Source: Solimonas flava DSM 18980 (GTDB taxonomy: Bacteria > Pseudomonadota > Gammaproteobacteria > Nevskiales > Nevskiaceae). Taken from it: a DNA stretch of 64,000 nt. A program made the translations under genes and the position numbers. The stretch lies in the NCBI RefSeq assembly GCF_000426685.1, contig NZ_AUFV01000017.1:1-64000 (forward strand), given 5' to 3'. Below the pieces are notes generated by a model, which was not told the origin of the DNA, did not search any database, and saw only the letters and a list, made by a program, of their open reading frames with translations. Of the stretch, positions 9,678-19,326 are shown piece by piece; within the stretch, counting starts at the first letter, position 1, and the number at the start of each line of letters is the position of its first letter.

Positions 9678-10352
9678 ATGATCAAAGCCATCGTCACCGA
9701 CATCGAAGGCACCACGTCCTCGATCGACTTCGTCCACGAGACGCTGTTCCCGTACGCCAGGCAGCGCCTGCGCGGCTTCCTGCGCGAGCAGGCGGGCGAC
9801 GATCAGGTCCAGCACCTGCTCGACGACGTCGAGCAGGTCGTCGGCCGCGATCTGTCGATCGACGAGGCGGCGGACGTGCTCGAGCAGTGGATCGCCGAGG
9901 ACCGCAAGATCACGCCGCTCAAGGCATTGCAGGGCCTGATCTGGAAGATCGGCTACGAGAACGGCGAACTGCAGGGTCACGTCTATGCCGACACGCCGGC
10001 ATGCCTGCGCCGCTGGCATGCCGACGGCAAGGCGCTGTACGTCTACTCGTCGGGCTCGGTCGACGCGCAGAAGCTGATTTTCGGCCATACCGCCTACGGC
10101 GACCTGACTCCGCTGTTCTCCGGCTACTTCGACACGCGCATCGGCGGCAAGCGCGAGGCGGATTCGTACCGCGCGATCCTGCGCGAGATCGGCCTGCCGG
10201 GCGACGAGGTGCTGTTTCTCTCCGACGTCGGCGCCGAGCTCGACGCGGCGCGCGCCGCCGGCCTGCGCACCTGCCAGTTGCTGCGCGACGCCAAGGCGGT
10301 CGCGGCACCGGCACATCCGCAAGCCGCCGACTTCAACGCCGTTCCGCTCTGA
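9678..10352 (+). CDS. mtnC: Enolase-phosphatase E1
   Basis: A 224-residue HAD-superfamily enzyme that enolises and dephosphorylates the diketo-phosphate of methionine salvage, giving acireductone for MtnD. HAD motif I is DIEGTT (residues 8-13), motif II is SSGS (about 121-124), and motif III/IV are in GKREADSYR and LFLSDVGAELDAA. The ATG at 9678 follows a CAGGAAGAAAA ribosome site; a GTG at 9600 would add 26 residues of repeat sequence and is unlikely. The first 11 codons are duplicated upstream at 9542, with the double-hairpin repeat between. Confidence 0.95.
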   Translation: MIKAIVTDIEGTTSSIDFVHETLFPYARQRLRGFLREQAGDDQVQHLLDDVEQVVGRDLSIDEAADVLEQWIAEDRKITPLKALQGLIWKIGYENGELQGHVYADTPACLRRWHADGKALYVYSSGSVDAQKLIFGHTAYGDLTPLFSGYFDTRIGGKREADSYRAILREIGLPGDEVLFLSDVGAELDAARAAGLRTCQLLRDAKAVAAPAHPQAADFNAVPL

Positions 10353-10381
10353 GCCGCGCCCGACACGGCGCGGCGCAAGCG

Positions 10382-10924
10382 CTATTGCGCGCCGCCGCGC
10401 CGCACGCGGCGATGCCAGCACCAGTGCCAGGGCTCATAGAGATAGCCCTCGCGATTGTCGCGCGGATACGAAAGGCGGAAGCCGAACGTGTCCGCATGCG
10501 CCTGCAGCCAGGCGAACGCCGCCGTGCCTTCGAAGGCTTCGTCGAGCGGCGGCGTCTGCGCGTCGCCGATGTCGACCGCGCGCCCCGTGTGATGCTCGCT
10601 GTAGCCGGGCGGCGCATTGACGCGCAGGACCTCGGCGATCGGCACTCCCTTTTTCAGCTTGTTGCGGATCAGCGCCGCCTGGAACTCGACGCCGCGAAAC
10701 GCCGAGACCAGCAGCAGTTCGACGCCGTCGCCGGCCGCCGCCGCGCGCAGCGCCTGCCAGGCCTGCGCCGCGGCCGGCACCAGCAGCTTGTCGCGGCCGT
10801 CGGTGCCGAGCCCGACCGGCTGCAGGCGCTGCGCCTCGGCCTGCGCGCGCAGGCCGCGCGAGCGCAGCATCCCGGCGGTGATGCCAAGCTCGGCATGCAG
10901 GGCCGCGACACGCGCGTCGATCAT
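10382..10924 (-). CDS. VanY-like D-alanyl-D-alanine carboxypeptidase (M15B family)
   Basis: A 180-residue protein with the M15B zinc peptidase motifs: VSAFRG near residue 93, SEHHTGRAVDIGD (zinc His and Asp, about 123-135) and EPWHWCW near the C-terminus (catalytic Glu and zinc His). The family trims the terminal D-Ala from peptidoglycan stem peptides. Unlike many relatives, no signal peptide or membrane anchor is visible, so its location is unclear. Its ATG overlaps the cysQ stop (ATGA), implying translational coupling to cysQ. Confidence 0.88.
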   Translation of the reverse strand: MIDARVAALHAELGITAGMLRSRGLRAQAEAQRLQPVGLGTDGRDKLLVPAAAQAWQALRAAAAGDGVELLLVSAFRGVEFQAALIRNKLKKGVPIAEVLRVNAPPGYSEHHTGRAVDIGDAQTPPLDEAFEGTAAFAWLQAHADTFGFRLSYPRDNREGYLYEPWHWCWHRRVRRGGAQ

Positions 10925-11727
10925 GCCGCCAGCTTCTGCGCCCAGCCGTAGCCCGGATCGCCGATGACGAGGAAATTCGGGTTCAGCAGCGAGTCTTTTT
11001 CGTTGTAGCGCAACGGCGTCCGCTCCGGCAGGCGCAGCACGACGCCGCCGGCCTGCTCGACGATGCACTGGCCGGCGCCGGTGTCCCATTCCGAGGTCGG
11101 GCCGGTCCGCGGATAAAGGTCGGCGGAACCCTCGGCAACCAGGCAGAACTTCAGCGACGAACCGCGGCTGACCGCGGTATGGGCCGGCGCGCGCGCGAGG
11201 AAGGCTTCGAGCGCCGCGTCGCGATGCGACTTGCTGACGACGAAGGCCGGCAATAGCGGCGGCGGCGGCACCGCGCGCGTGCGGATCGGGCTGCGCGCGC
11301 CGTCGCGCCAGCGTTCGGCGCCACGGCCGACCGCAGCCGCGTAGCTCAGCCCGAGCGCCGGCGCATGCACGACGCCGAGCCGGGCGACGCCGTGCTCGAT
11401 CAGTGCGATGTTGACGGTGAATTCGTCATTGCGCTTGACGAATTCTTTGGTGCCGTCGAGCGGGTCGACGAGCCAGTAGCGCGTCCAGCGCCGGCGCGTC
11501 TCGAAGGCGATGTCGGCCGCCTCCTCCGACAGCACCGGCACCTCGGGCGTCAGCGCCTGCAGACTGGCGAGGATGTGCCGGTGGGCGGCCAGATCGGCCT
11601 GCGTCAGCGGCGAGGCGTCGGACTTGAACGTGACGGAGAAGTCGCCGTGATAGACGGCCATGATGCGTTCGCCGGCCTGCCGCGCGATGTCCACGACGGC
11701 GTCGTACAGTTCGTTGAAGGTCGTCAT
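10921..11727 (-). CDS. cysQ: 3'(2'),5'-bisphosphate nucleotidase CysQ
   Basis: A 268-residue inositol-monophosphatase-fold enzyme that hydrolyses 3'-phosphoadenosine-5'-phosphate, a by-product of sulfate assimilation. The metal-binding motifs LSEEAA (about residue 67), VDPLDGTKEFVKRNDEF (about 86-102) and SEWDTGAGQCIVEQAGG (near 215) are present. The ATG at 11727 gives normal family length. It is divergent from yrfG, with only 20 bp between start codons. A -10-like TATGAT sits about 10 nt upstream of the ATG, which would give a nearly leaderless mRNA. Confidence 0.94.
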   Translation of the reverse strand: MTTFNELYDAVVDIARQAGERIMAVYHGDFSVTFKSDASPLTQADLAAHRHILASLQALTPEVPVLSEEAADIAFETRRRWTRYWLVDPLDGTKEFVKRNDEFTVNIALIEHGVARLGVVHAPALGLSYAAAVGRGAERWRDGARSPIRTRAVPPPPLLPAFVVSKSHRDAALEAFLARAPAHTAVSRGSSLKFCLVAEGSADLYPRTGPTSEWDTGAGQCIVEQAGGVVLRLPERTPLRYNEKDSLLNPNFLVIGDPGYGWAQKLAA

Positions 11728-11732
11728 TGGCC

Positions 11733-11745
11733 CCGTATCATACGG
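11733..11745. promoter_or_regulatory. Symmetric -10-like palindrome between cysQ and yrfG
   Basis: CCGTATCATACGG reads TATCAT on the plus strand (11736-11741) and TATGAT on the minus strand (11742-11737); each matches the TATAAT box at five of six positions. A TTGAAG at 11714-11719 is spaced 16 bp from the plus-strand box. Start sites about 7 nt downstream would fall at or next to both start codons. It could also be an operator. Confidence 0.5.
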
Positions 11746-11747
11746 AC

Positions 11748-12452
11748 ATGGACAGCCTCGCAAACGCACACCTGATCGACTGGCAGCGCGTCGACTGGGT
11801 CCTGCTCGACATGGACGGCACGGTGCTCGACCTGGCCTTCGACAATTACTTCTGGCGCGAGCTGGTACCGGAACGCTACGCCGCGAAATACGGCATCGAG
11901 CTGGAGGACGCGCTGCGCGAACTCGAGCCGAAGTTCGGCGCCGTGCAGCACACGCTGCCCTGGTACTGCACCGATCACTGGAGCCGCGAGACCGGACTCG
12001 ACATGGCGGCGCTCAAGCGCGAGATCCGCGCCCGCATCCGCCCGGTGCCCGGCGCCGAGGACTTCCTGCGCCTGATCCGGCGCAGCGGCCGGCAGATGTG
12101 GATCGCGACCAACGCGCATCGCGACAGCTGGCACCTGAAGCTGGAGCACACCGGCCTGCGGCCGTACTTCGACCAGGTCTTCAGCTCACACGACTTCGGC
12201 CATCCCAAGGAAGACCTGCGCTTCTGGCATGCCCTGCAGGCCGCGCATCCGTTCGATCCGGCGCGCACGCTGTTCGTCGACGACAGCATGCCGGTGCTGT
12301 CGGCGGCGCAGGCCTTCGGCATTCACCAGGTGATCGGCATCCGCAAGCCGGACAGCGGCCTGCCGGCGCGCCCATTGCCGGCGATGCGCTCGGTCGAGAC
12401 ACTCGCCGAACTCGCCGCCACGCTGCCTGCCGAACACCGCGGCAGTACCTGA
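11748..12452 (+). CDS. yrfG: GMP/IMP nucleotidase YrfG (HAD family)
   Basis: A 234-residue HAD phosphatase closely resembling E. coli YrfG in signature stretches: DWVLLDMDGTVLDLAFDNYF (motif I DMDGT, residues about 21-25), HTLPWYC, NAHRDSWHLKLEHTGL, FGHPKED and FVDDSMPVLSAA (motif IV). YrfG dephosphorylates purine monophosphates. The ATG at 11748 aligns with the family start; an upstream in-frame ATG at 11727 overlaps the divergent cysQ start. The bidirectional terminator at 12474 separates it from the convergent peptidase gene. Confidence 0.92.
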   Translation: MDSLANAHLIDWQRVDWVLLDMDGTVLDLAFDNYFWRELVPERYAAKYGIELEDALRELEPKFGAVQHTLPWYCTDHWSRETGLDMAALKREIRARIRPVPGAEDFLRLIRRSGRQMWIATNAHRDSWHLKLEHTGLRPYFDQVFSSHDFGHPKEDLRFWHALQAAHPFDPARTLFVDDSMPVLSAAQAFGIHQVIGIRKPDSGLPARPLPAMRSVETLAELAATLPAEHRGST

Positions 12453-12473
12453 AGCGCGCGCCGGCCCGCAGCA

Positions 12474-12497
12474 AAAAGGGGCCTTGCGGCCCCTTTT
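12474..12497. terminator. Bidirectional Rho-independent terminator
   Basis: AAAAGGGGCC-TTGC-GGCCCCTTTT is a perfect 10-bp stem with a 4-nt loop, giving T-tracts on both strands. It lies between convergent yrfG and the PBP7-like gene and serves both. Confidence 0.92.
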
Positions 12498-12528
12498 GCG
12501 AATCCGGCGCGAGTCCGGCCGGGAGGCT

Positions 12529-13836
12529 TCAGGACGTGCTGCGCGAGCGCCCGCTCTTGCTCGACGCGGTCTTGCTCTTGGCCCCGCTCTCGACCCAGTT
12601 GCGGACCCGCTGTGCATCGGCGAAGCGCGTGAACTTGCCGTCCGAATCGAGCAGCACCATCACCAGCGACCGGCCCTTGACCGTCGCCTGCATCACCAGG
12701 CAGCGCCCGGCCTCGTTGGTGAAACCCGTTTTCTGCAGGCCGATGCGCCAGTCGTTCTTGGCTCGCACCAGCCGGTTGCTGCTGACGAAGTGCATGCTGC
12801 GGCGGCCGGGCTTCACGGTGTGCTCGACGCGCGTCGAGTACTCGCGGATCAGCGGCACCTTGTAGGCGGCATCGACCAGTTTGACGAGATCGTGCGCGCT
12901 CGACACGTTGCGGCTCGACAGGCCCGAGCTGTCGGCATAGTGCGTGTGCGTCATGCCCAGCGCCTGAGCCTTGGCATTCATCGCGCGGATGAACGCAGGG
13001 CGTCCGCCCGGATAGTTGCGACCCAGCGCCGACGCTGCGCGATTCTCCGAGGACATCAGCGCCAGCAGCAGCAACTCGCGGCGCGTGAACTTGAGACCCG
13101 GCGACAGGCGCGAATAGCTGTGCTTCTCGGCGTCGATGTCATCGCGGGTAATCTCGAGCACCTCGTCGAGCGGCAGCTTGGCGTCGGTCACGACCATCGC
13201 CGTCATCAGTTTGGTCAGCGACGCGATCGGCTGCACCGCATCCGCATTCTGCGCGGCGAGCACTTCCTGGGTGTTCTGATCGACGACGAGCACGATGCTC
13301 GACTTCAGCTTGAGGCCCGCAGGCAGCGTGAGCTGCCGGCGCTGCGGCTTCTTCTCGATCTGCTCGGCGAGCGAGTCGACCTCCGCTTCGTCCGGCTCCT
13401 CGGCGGTGCTCGCCGCCGGCACCTGCACCGACGCCGCTTCCGAGGCGACCTTCGGCGTCATCGCCGACGTCACCGCGCCGCTCAGCGCGGCCAGCTGCGA
13501 CGCAGCGTCGCCGTCTTCCGAGTCGTCGGCCTCTTCGCCGTCACGGGCATCCGCGGCGGCGGTCGGCTCGTCCTCGACCAGCACGCGGTCCAGGGGGATC
13601 GGCGTCGTGGCCGCGGGACCGGCTGCGGCGCTCGCCACCAGCGCATGCGGCTCGGCAACGGCCGTCGCACCGCTTTCGTTGGCGACGGCGGCACCGCCGT
13701 CGCGCAGCAGCCAGGCCGATCCGAACGCGGCGACGGCGACCAAGCCCAGCAGCCACTGCAGGCGGCGCGGCTGGCGCCGCGGCCGGGCCACTTCGTAATC
13801 AACGCCGGTGAGCGCTCGGGAAGGACCGCGATTCAT
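12529..13836 (-). CDS. pbpG: D-alanyl-D-alanine endopeptidase/carboxypeptidase, PBP7-like (S11)
   Basis: A 435-residue peptidase of the S11 penicillin-binding family. The motifs are SLTK (catalytic Ser, in IASLTKLMTA), SEN (in MSSENRAAS) and KTG (in LQKTGFTNEAG). The N-terminus has one hydrophobic anchor (LQWLLGLVAVAAFGSAWLL, about residues 30-48) followed by about 120 residues of Ala/Glu/Asp-rich low-complexity linker before the catalytic domain. The long periplasmic linker makes it much longer than E. coli PBP7 (about 310). The ATG at 13836 has an AGGAGAGAAACC ribosome site. The symbol is assigned by motif similarity. Confidence 0.85.
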   Translation of the reverse strand: MNRGPSRALTGVDYEVARPRRQPRRLQWLLGLVAVAAFGSAWLLRDGGAAVANESGATAVAEPHALVASAAAGPAATTPIPLDRVLVEDEPTAAADARDGEEADDSEDGDAASQLAALSGAVTSAMTPKVASEAASVQVPAASTAEEPDEAEVDSLAEQIEKKPQRRQLTLPAGLKLKSSIVLVVDQNTQEVLAAQNADAVQPIASLTKLMTAMVVTDAKLPLDEVLEITRDDIDAEKHSYSRLSPGLKFTRRELLLLALMSSENRAASALGRNYPGGRPAFIRAMNAKAQALGMTHTHYADSSGLSSRNVSSAHDLVKLVDAAYKVPLIREYSTRVEHTVKPGRRSMHFVSSNRLVRAKNDWRIGLQKTGFTNEAGRCLVMQATVKGRSLVMVLLDSDGKFTRFADAQRVRNWVESGAKSKTASSKSGRSRSTS

Positions 13837-13917
13837 CTGAGGTTTCTCTCCTAAGTGCCGGAATATATCAACCTTTCCGAGCAAATCAACGGCCGCTCGA
13901 CGGCAAGCTTGCGACGT

Positions 13918-15180
13918 TCAGCGCTGCCGGCGCTGCGGACGCCGTCCGCGCCCGCCACCGGGCCCCGAGGACTGGCGGCGCGGCAACGGCTTGGGCGCCA
14001 CGAAATCGGTGGCGATCAACGCGTGGCCATCCGCCATCAACGGCAGACGGATGCCGATGTACTTCTCGATCTCGGGCAACGAATAGACCCAGGTCTCGCA
14101 GCACAGCGAGACCGCGTCGCCGGACGCCCCGGCGCGCGCCGTCCGGCCGATGCGGTGCACGTAGTCCTCCGCGTCCTGCGGCAGATCGAAGTTGACGACG
14201 AGATCGACACCCGGGATGTGCAAACCGCGTGCCGCCACGTCGGTGGCGACCAGCACCGGCAGCTTGCCCTGCTTGAAATCCTCGAGCAGGCGCAGGCGTG
14301 TGCCCTGCGAGACGTCGCCGGACAGCACGCGCGCGTCGAAACCGTTGGCCTTCAGTGCGCTCTCGACGAGCTCGGCGCCGCGCTTGGTGTTGACGAAGAC
14401 CAGTGTGCGGAAGGCATTGCGCTGGCGCAGCAGGCCGACCAGGAACGGCAGCTTCTCGTCGTTGGCGACGTGCACCAGCTCCTGGCGCACGCGCTCCGCC
14501 GTGACCTGATCGGGCTCGATCTCGATCTTCTGCGGGTTGTTCATGTGCTCGTAGGCAAGCTCGAGCACACGGTGCGAAAGGGTTGCCGAGAACAGATAGT
14601 TCTTGCGCTGGTTCGCCGGCGGCATCTTGCGGATCAGATAGCGGATGTCGGCGATGAACCCGAGATCGAACATGCGGTCCGCCTCGTCGAGCACCAGCAC
14701 CTCGATCTGCTTGAGGTGATAGGTGCCCTGCTTGAAATAGTCGATCAGGCGGCCCGGCGTGCCGATCAGGATGTCGATGCCGGCCTCGATGCTCTGCCGC
14801 TGCTGTTCGTAGCCGGCGCCGCCGTAGCAGACCGTCATGCGCAGGCCGGTCTGGCTGCCGAGTCCGAGCGCGTCGTTGTAGATCTGCACCGCCAGCTCTC
14901 GCGTCGGCGCGAGAATGAAGGCACGCGGCTGGTTCGGATCGTCGCCCTCGGCGCGCGGATGCGTCAGCAGATGATTCATCGTCGCCAGCAGGAACGCCGC
15001 CGACTTGCCCGTACCGGTCTGCGCCTGGCCGGCCAGATCCTCGCCGGCGAGCGCCTTCGGCAGCGCCTGCGCCTGGATCGGCGTGCAATGGGTGTAGCCC
15101 AGCTGCTGCAGGCTCGCCTGCAGGCTCGGATGCAGCGGCAGATCGGCGAACCGCGTCGGGGAAAGATGGTCAGGTTGCAT
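13918..15180 (-). CDS. rhlB: ATP-dependent RNA helicase RhlB (DEAD box)
   Basis: A 420-residue DEAD-box helicase. The Q motif region is FADLPLHPSLQASLQQLGYTHCTPIQ, motif I AQTGTGKS, motif Ia PTRELA, motif II DEAD (VLDEADRMFDLGF), motif III SAT and motif VI HRIGRTAR. It ends in a Gly/Arg-rich tail (RRQSSGPGGGRGRRPQRRQR) typical of RNA-binding extensions. RhlB unwinds RNA for the degradosome in Gammaproteobacteria. Its position divergent from trxA-rho is the usual gammaproteobacterial arrangement, which supports RhlB over other DEAD-box paralogues. Confidence 0.9.
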   Translation of the reverse strand: MQPDHLSPTRFADLPLHPSLQASLQQLGYTHCTPIQAQALPKALAGEDLAGQAQTGTGKSAAFLLATMNHLLTHPRAEGDDPNQPRAFILAPTRELAVQIYNDALGLGSQTGLRMTVCYGGAGYEQQRQSIEAGIDILIGTPGRLIDYFKQGTYHLKQIEVLVLDEADRMFDLGFIADIRYLIRKMPPANQRKNYLFSATLSHRVLELAYEHMNNPQKIEIEPDQVTAERVRQELVHVANDEKLPFLVGLLRQRNAFRTLVFVNTKRGAELVESALKANGFDARVLSGDVSQGTRLRLLEDFKQGKLPVLVATDVAARGLHIPGVDLVVNFDLPQDAEDYVHRIGRTARAGASGDAVSLCCETWVYSLPEIEKYIGIRLPLMADGHALIATDFVAPKPLPRRQSSGPGGGRGRRPQRRQR

Positions 15181-15446
15181 TCAATTCAGCGTTCGGTGGT
15201 ATATCGCGGCGGATGATCGGCTCTTGCAAGGCGCAAAGGATTCAGATCAAATAACGTTCATCAATGGCCCGGCAGTGAATTTAGACCGCTTGCTGCATCC
15301 GGCCCGCGTTATTTCCCCGTCGTTCAAAGATTAATCATAACGGTCCGCCGCCGATTTTGCGCGGCCCGAACCGCTGAAAACCACCCCCACTTCCGGAGCG
15401 TGCGGGCGTTTTCCCGCTCTACCTTCTCATTTGCCGAGGCTCTTCC
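15181..15446. other. Divergent rhlB/trxA intergenic region
   Basis: 266 bp that must hold promoters for both rhlB (minus) and trxA-rho (plus). The middle (about 15240-15350) is lower in GC than the genes. Candidate -10 boxes such as the AATCATAAC segment near 15332-15340 are present, but I cannot match a convincing -35 and do not call a promoter. No RNA gene is recognisable. Confidence 0.5.
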
Positions 15447-15788
15447 ATGAGTGAACATATCTCCGCCGTCACCGACGCCAGCTTCGAGCAGGACGTCAAG
15501 CTCGCCAGCCAGACCCAGCCGGTCCTCGTCGATTTCTGGGCGGAGTGGTGCGGTCCGTGCCGCATGATCGCGCCGATCCTCGACCAGGTCGCCGCCGAAA
15601 ATGCCGGCAAGCTCAAGGTCGTCAAGCTCAACGTCGACGAGAACCCGCAGACGCCGGCCGCACTGGGCATTCGCGGCATCCCGACGCTGATTCTCTTCAA
15701 GAACGGCGCGCCGGCCGCGACGCAGGTCGGCGCCGTGCACAAGGCGCAGCTCGCCGCCTTCGTCGCCCCCCACATCACCGTCGCGTAA
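15447..15788 (+). CDS. trxA: Thioredoxin
   Basis: A 113-residue classical thioredoxin with the WCGPC active site (C35 and C38) and the cis-proline segment [14 protein letters not shown]. It reduces disulfides in cytosolic proteins using thioredoxin reductase. It is the first gene of trxA-rho; 14 bp separate its stop from the rho start, so both are probably on one transcript. Confidence 0.97.
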   Translation: MSEHISAVTDASFEQDVKLASQTQPVLVDFWAEWCGPCRMIAPILDQVAAENAGKLKVVKLNVDENPQTPAALGIRGIPTLILFKNGAPAATQVGAVHKAQLAAFVAPHITVA

Positions 15789-15802
15789 CCAGCAAACCCC
15801 TT

Positions 15803-17326
<1,524 letters not shown>

Positions 17327-17384
17327 CGCGTGCGCTGCCTGCACGCGGCCGGAAGCGATCGCGGCGCGGCCGCGGGTCCGGTAT

Positions 17385-17412
17385 CGAACGGGCGGAGCAA
17401 TCCGCCCGTTCG
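17385..17412 (+). terminator. Hairpin terminator after rho
   Basis: CGAACGGGCGGA-GCAA-TCCGCCCGTTCG forms a perfect 12-bp stem with a GCAA tetraloop, about 60 bp after the rho stop. Only a short T run (GTTT) follows, so it may act partly as an RNA 3'-end stabiliser. Confidence 0.75.
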
Positions 17413-17551
17413 CGTTTGGCCCATGCAGGATGCGTTCCCGACCAACGGTGGCAGGCGCGGTCACGTAAGCGGGCGTCCCTGCATTGACGCCCGACATGGC
17501 GCCCCCCTACATTTCTGCGATCCGTATCACTTTCCGCACGCCTGACCCTCC

Positions 17552-19285
17552 ATGGCTATCGGCACCGCACCTCCGGCCAACCCGGTCTTCCTCGGAGGAC
17601 TGGCCCGTCGTCTGGTGGCCGACAAGCTGATCAGCGACGAGCAGGCCCGCGAGGCGCAGCAGCGGGCGCTGAAGAACAGCATTCCCTTCGTCTCCGCGCT
17701 GCTCGAAAGCAAGACGCTGTCGGCGCAGAAGATCGCCGAAGCCGCCAGCATCGAGTTCGGCGCGCCGCTGATCGACCTGACCGCGATCGAGATCGACCCG
17801 GCCGTCGCCCGCGAGGTCAGCGACAAGGTCCTGCGCAAGGTGCACGCGCTGCCGCTGTTCAAACGCGGCCGCAAGACTTTCGTCGCGGTCTCCGACCCGA
17901 CCAATCTGCAGGCGCTCGACGAGATCAAGTTCGCGACCGGCAACATGACCGAGGCGGTCCTCGTCGAAGAGGACAAGCTGGTCAAGGCGCTGGAATCGGC
18001 GATCCAGGCGGCCGAGTCGCAGAAGATGGACCTCGGCGATGCCGACCTCGAGAATCTCGAGATCGAGGGCGGCGACGAAGAGGTGACCGTCGACGTCACC
18101 AAGGCGGACGCCGACGACGCGCCGATCGTCCGCTACGTCAACAAGATCTTCGTCGACGCCATCAACATCGGCGCGTCCGACGTCCACTTCGAGCCGTACG
18201 AGAAGACCTACCGCATCCGCTACCGCAAGGACGGCGAGCTCAAGACCATCGCCACGCCGCCGCAGGCGATGGCCGGCCGCCTCGCCGCGCGCGTCAAGGT
18301 CATGTCGCGCCTGGACCTCGCCGAGCGCCGCGTGCCGCAGGACGGCCGCATCAAGCTGTACATCTCGAAGACCAAGGCCATCGACTTCCGCGTCAGCACC
18401 TGCCCGACACTGTTCGGCGAGAAGATCTGCTGCCGTATTCTCGATCCCTCGCAGGCCCAGCTCGGCATCGACGCGCTCGGCTACGAAGCCGAGCAGAAAG
18501 ACGCCTACATGAAGGCGCTGGCGCAGCCGCAGGGCATGATCCTCGTCACCGGGCCGACCGGCTCGGGCAAGACGGTGTCGCTGTACACCGGCCTGAACAT
18601 CCTCAATACCGACGACATCAACATCTCGACGGCCGAGGACCCGGCGGAAATCAATCTGCCGGGCATCAATCAGGTCAACGTCAATCCGCGCGTGGGCCTG
18701 ACGTTCGCGGCGGCGCTGAAGGCCTTTCTGCGCCAGGACCCGGACGTCATCATGGTCGGCGAAATCCGCGACCTGGAGACGGCCGAGATCGCGATCAAGG
18801 CGGCGCAGACCGGTCACCTGGTGCTGTCGACCCTGCATACCAACGACGCGCCGCAGACCATTGTGCGCCTGATGAACATGGGCGTGCCGGCGTACAACAT
18901 CGCCTCGACGCTGTCGCTGATCATCGCCCAGCGCCTCGCCCGCAAGCTCTGCCAGCACTGCAAGCGCGAAGCGAACATTCCGCGCGCCGAACTCATCCGC
19001 CAGGGCTTCAGCGAGGCGGATATCGACGCGCCGGACTTCCGGATCTTCGAGGCGGTCGGCTGCGATCAGTGCGACCACGGCTACAAGGGCCGCACCGGCA
19101 TCTATCAGGTGATGCCGTTCTCCCACGAAATGGGGCGCATCATCATGGAGGGCGGCAGCGCCCTCGAACTGGCCGCTCAAGCGGAAAGGGAAGGCGTTGC
19201 CGACCTGCGTGCCTCGGCACTGCGCAAGGTCAGGAACGGCGCCATCGACCTGCTGCAGGCCAATGCCTGCACGGTCGGCGACTAG
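17552..19285 (+). CDS. pilB: Type IV pilus assembly ATPase PilB
   Basis: A 577-residue GspE/PilB secretion ATPase that powers pilus extension. The N-terminal GSPII_E_N-like region (about 1-160) is followed by the ATPase core with Walker A GPTGSGKT, the Asp box, Walker B (LRQDPDVIMVGEIRDLETA) and the His box (GHLVLSTLHTNDA). A tetracysteine zinc site is present (CQHC...CDQC). The segment TAEDPAEINLPGINQVNVN is typical of PilB. It leads pilB-pilC-pilD; no pilin gene is in the window. Confidence 0.95.
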   Translation: MAIGTAPPANPVFLGGLARRLVADKLISDEQAREAQQRALKNSIPFVSALLESKTLSAQKIAEAASIEFGAPLIDLTAIEIDPAVAREVSDKVLRKVHALPLFKRGRKTFVAVSDPTNLQALDEIKFATGNMTEAVLVEEDKLVKALESAIQAAESQKMDLGDADLENLEIEGGDEEVTVDVTKADADDAPIVRYVNKIFVDAINIGASDVHFEPYEKTYRIRYRKDGELKTIATPPQAMAGRLAARVKVMSRLDLAERRVPQDGRIKLYISKTKAIDFRVSTCPTLFGEKICCRILDPSQAQLGIDALGYEAEQKDAYMKALAQPQGMILVTGPTGSGKTVSLYTGLNILNTDDINISTAEDPAEINLPGINQVNVNPRVGLTFAAALKAFLRQDPDVIMVGEIRDLETAEIAIKAAQTGHLVLSTLHTNDAPQTIVRLMNMGVPAYNIASTLSLIIAQRLARKLCQHCKREANIPRAELIRQGFSEADIDAPDFRIFEAVGCDQCDHGYKGRTGIYQVMPFSHEMGRIIMEGGSALELAAQAEREGVADLRASALRKVRNGAIDLLQANACTVGD

Positions 19286-19326
19286 CAGCGGTATGGGCGG
19301 GATTCTGGACGTTTAGGGGGCGGTAG

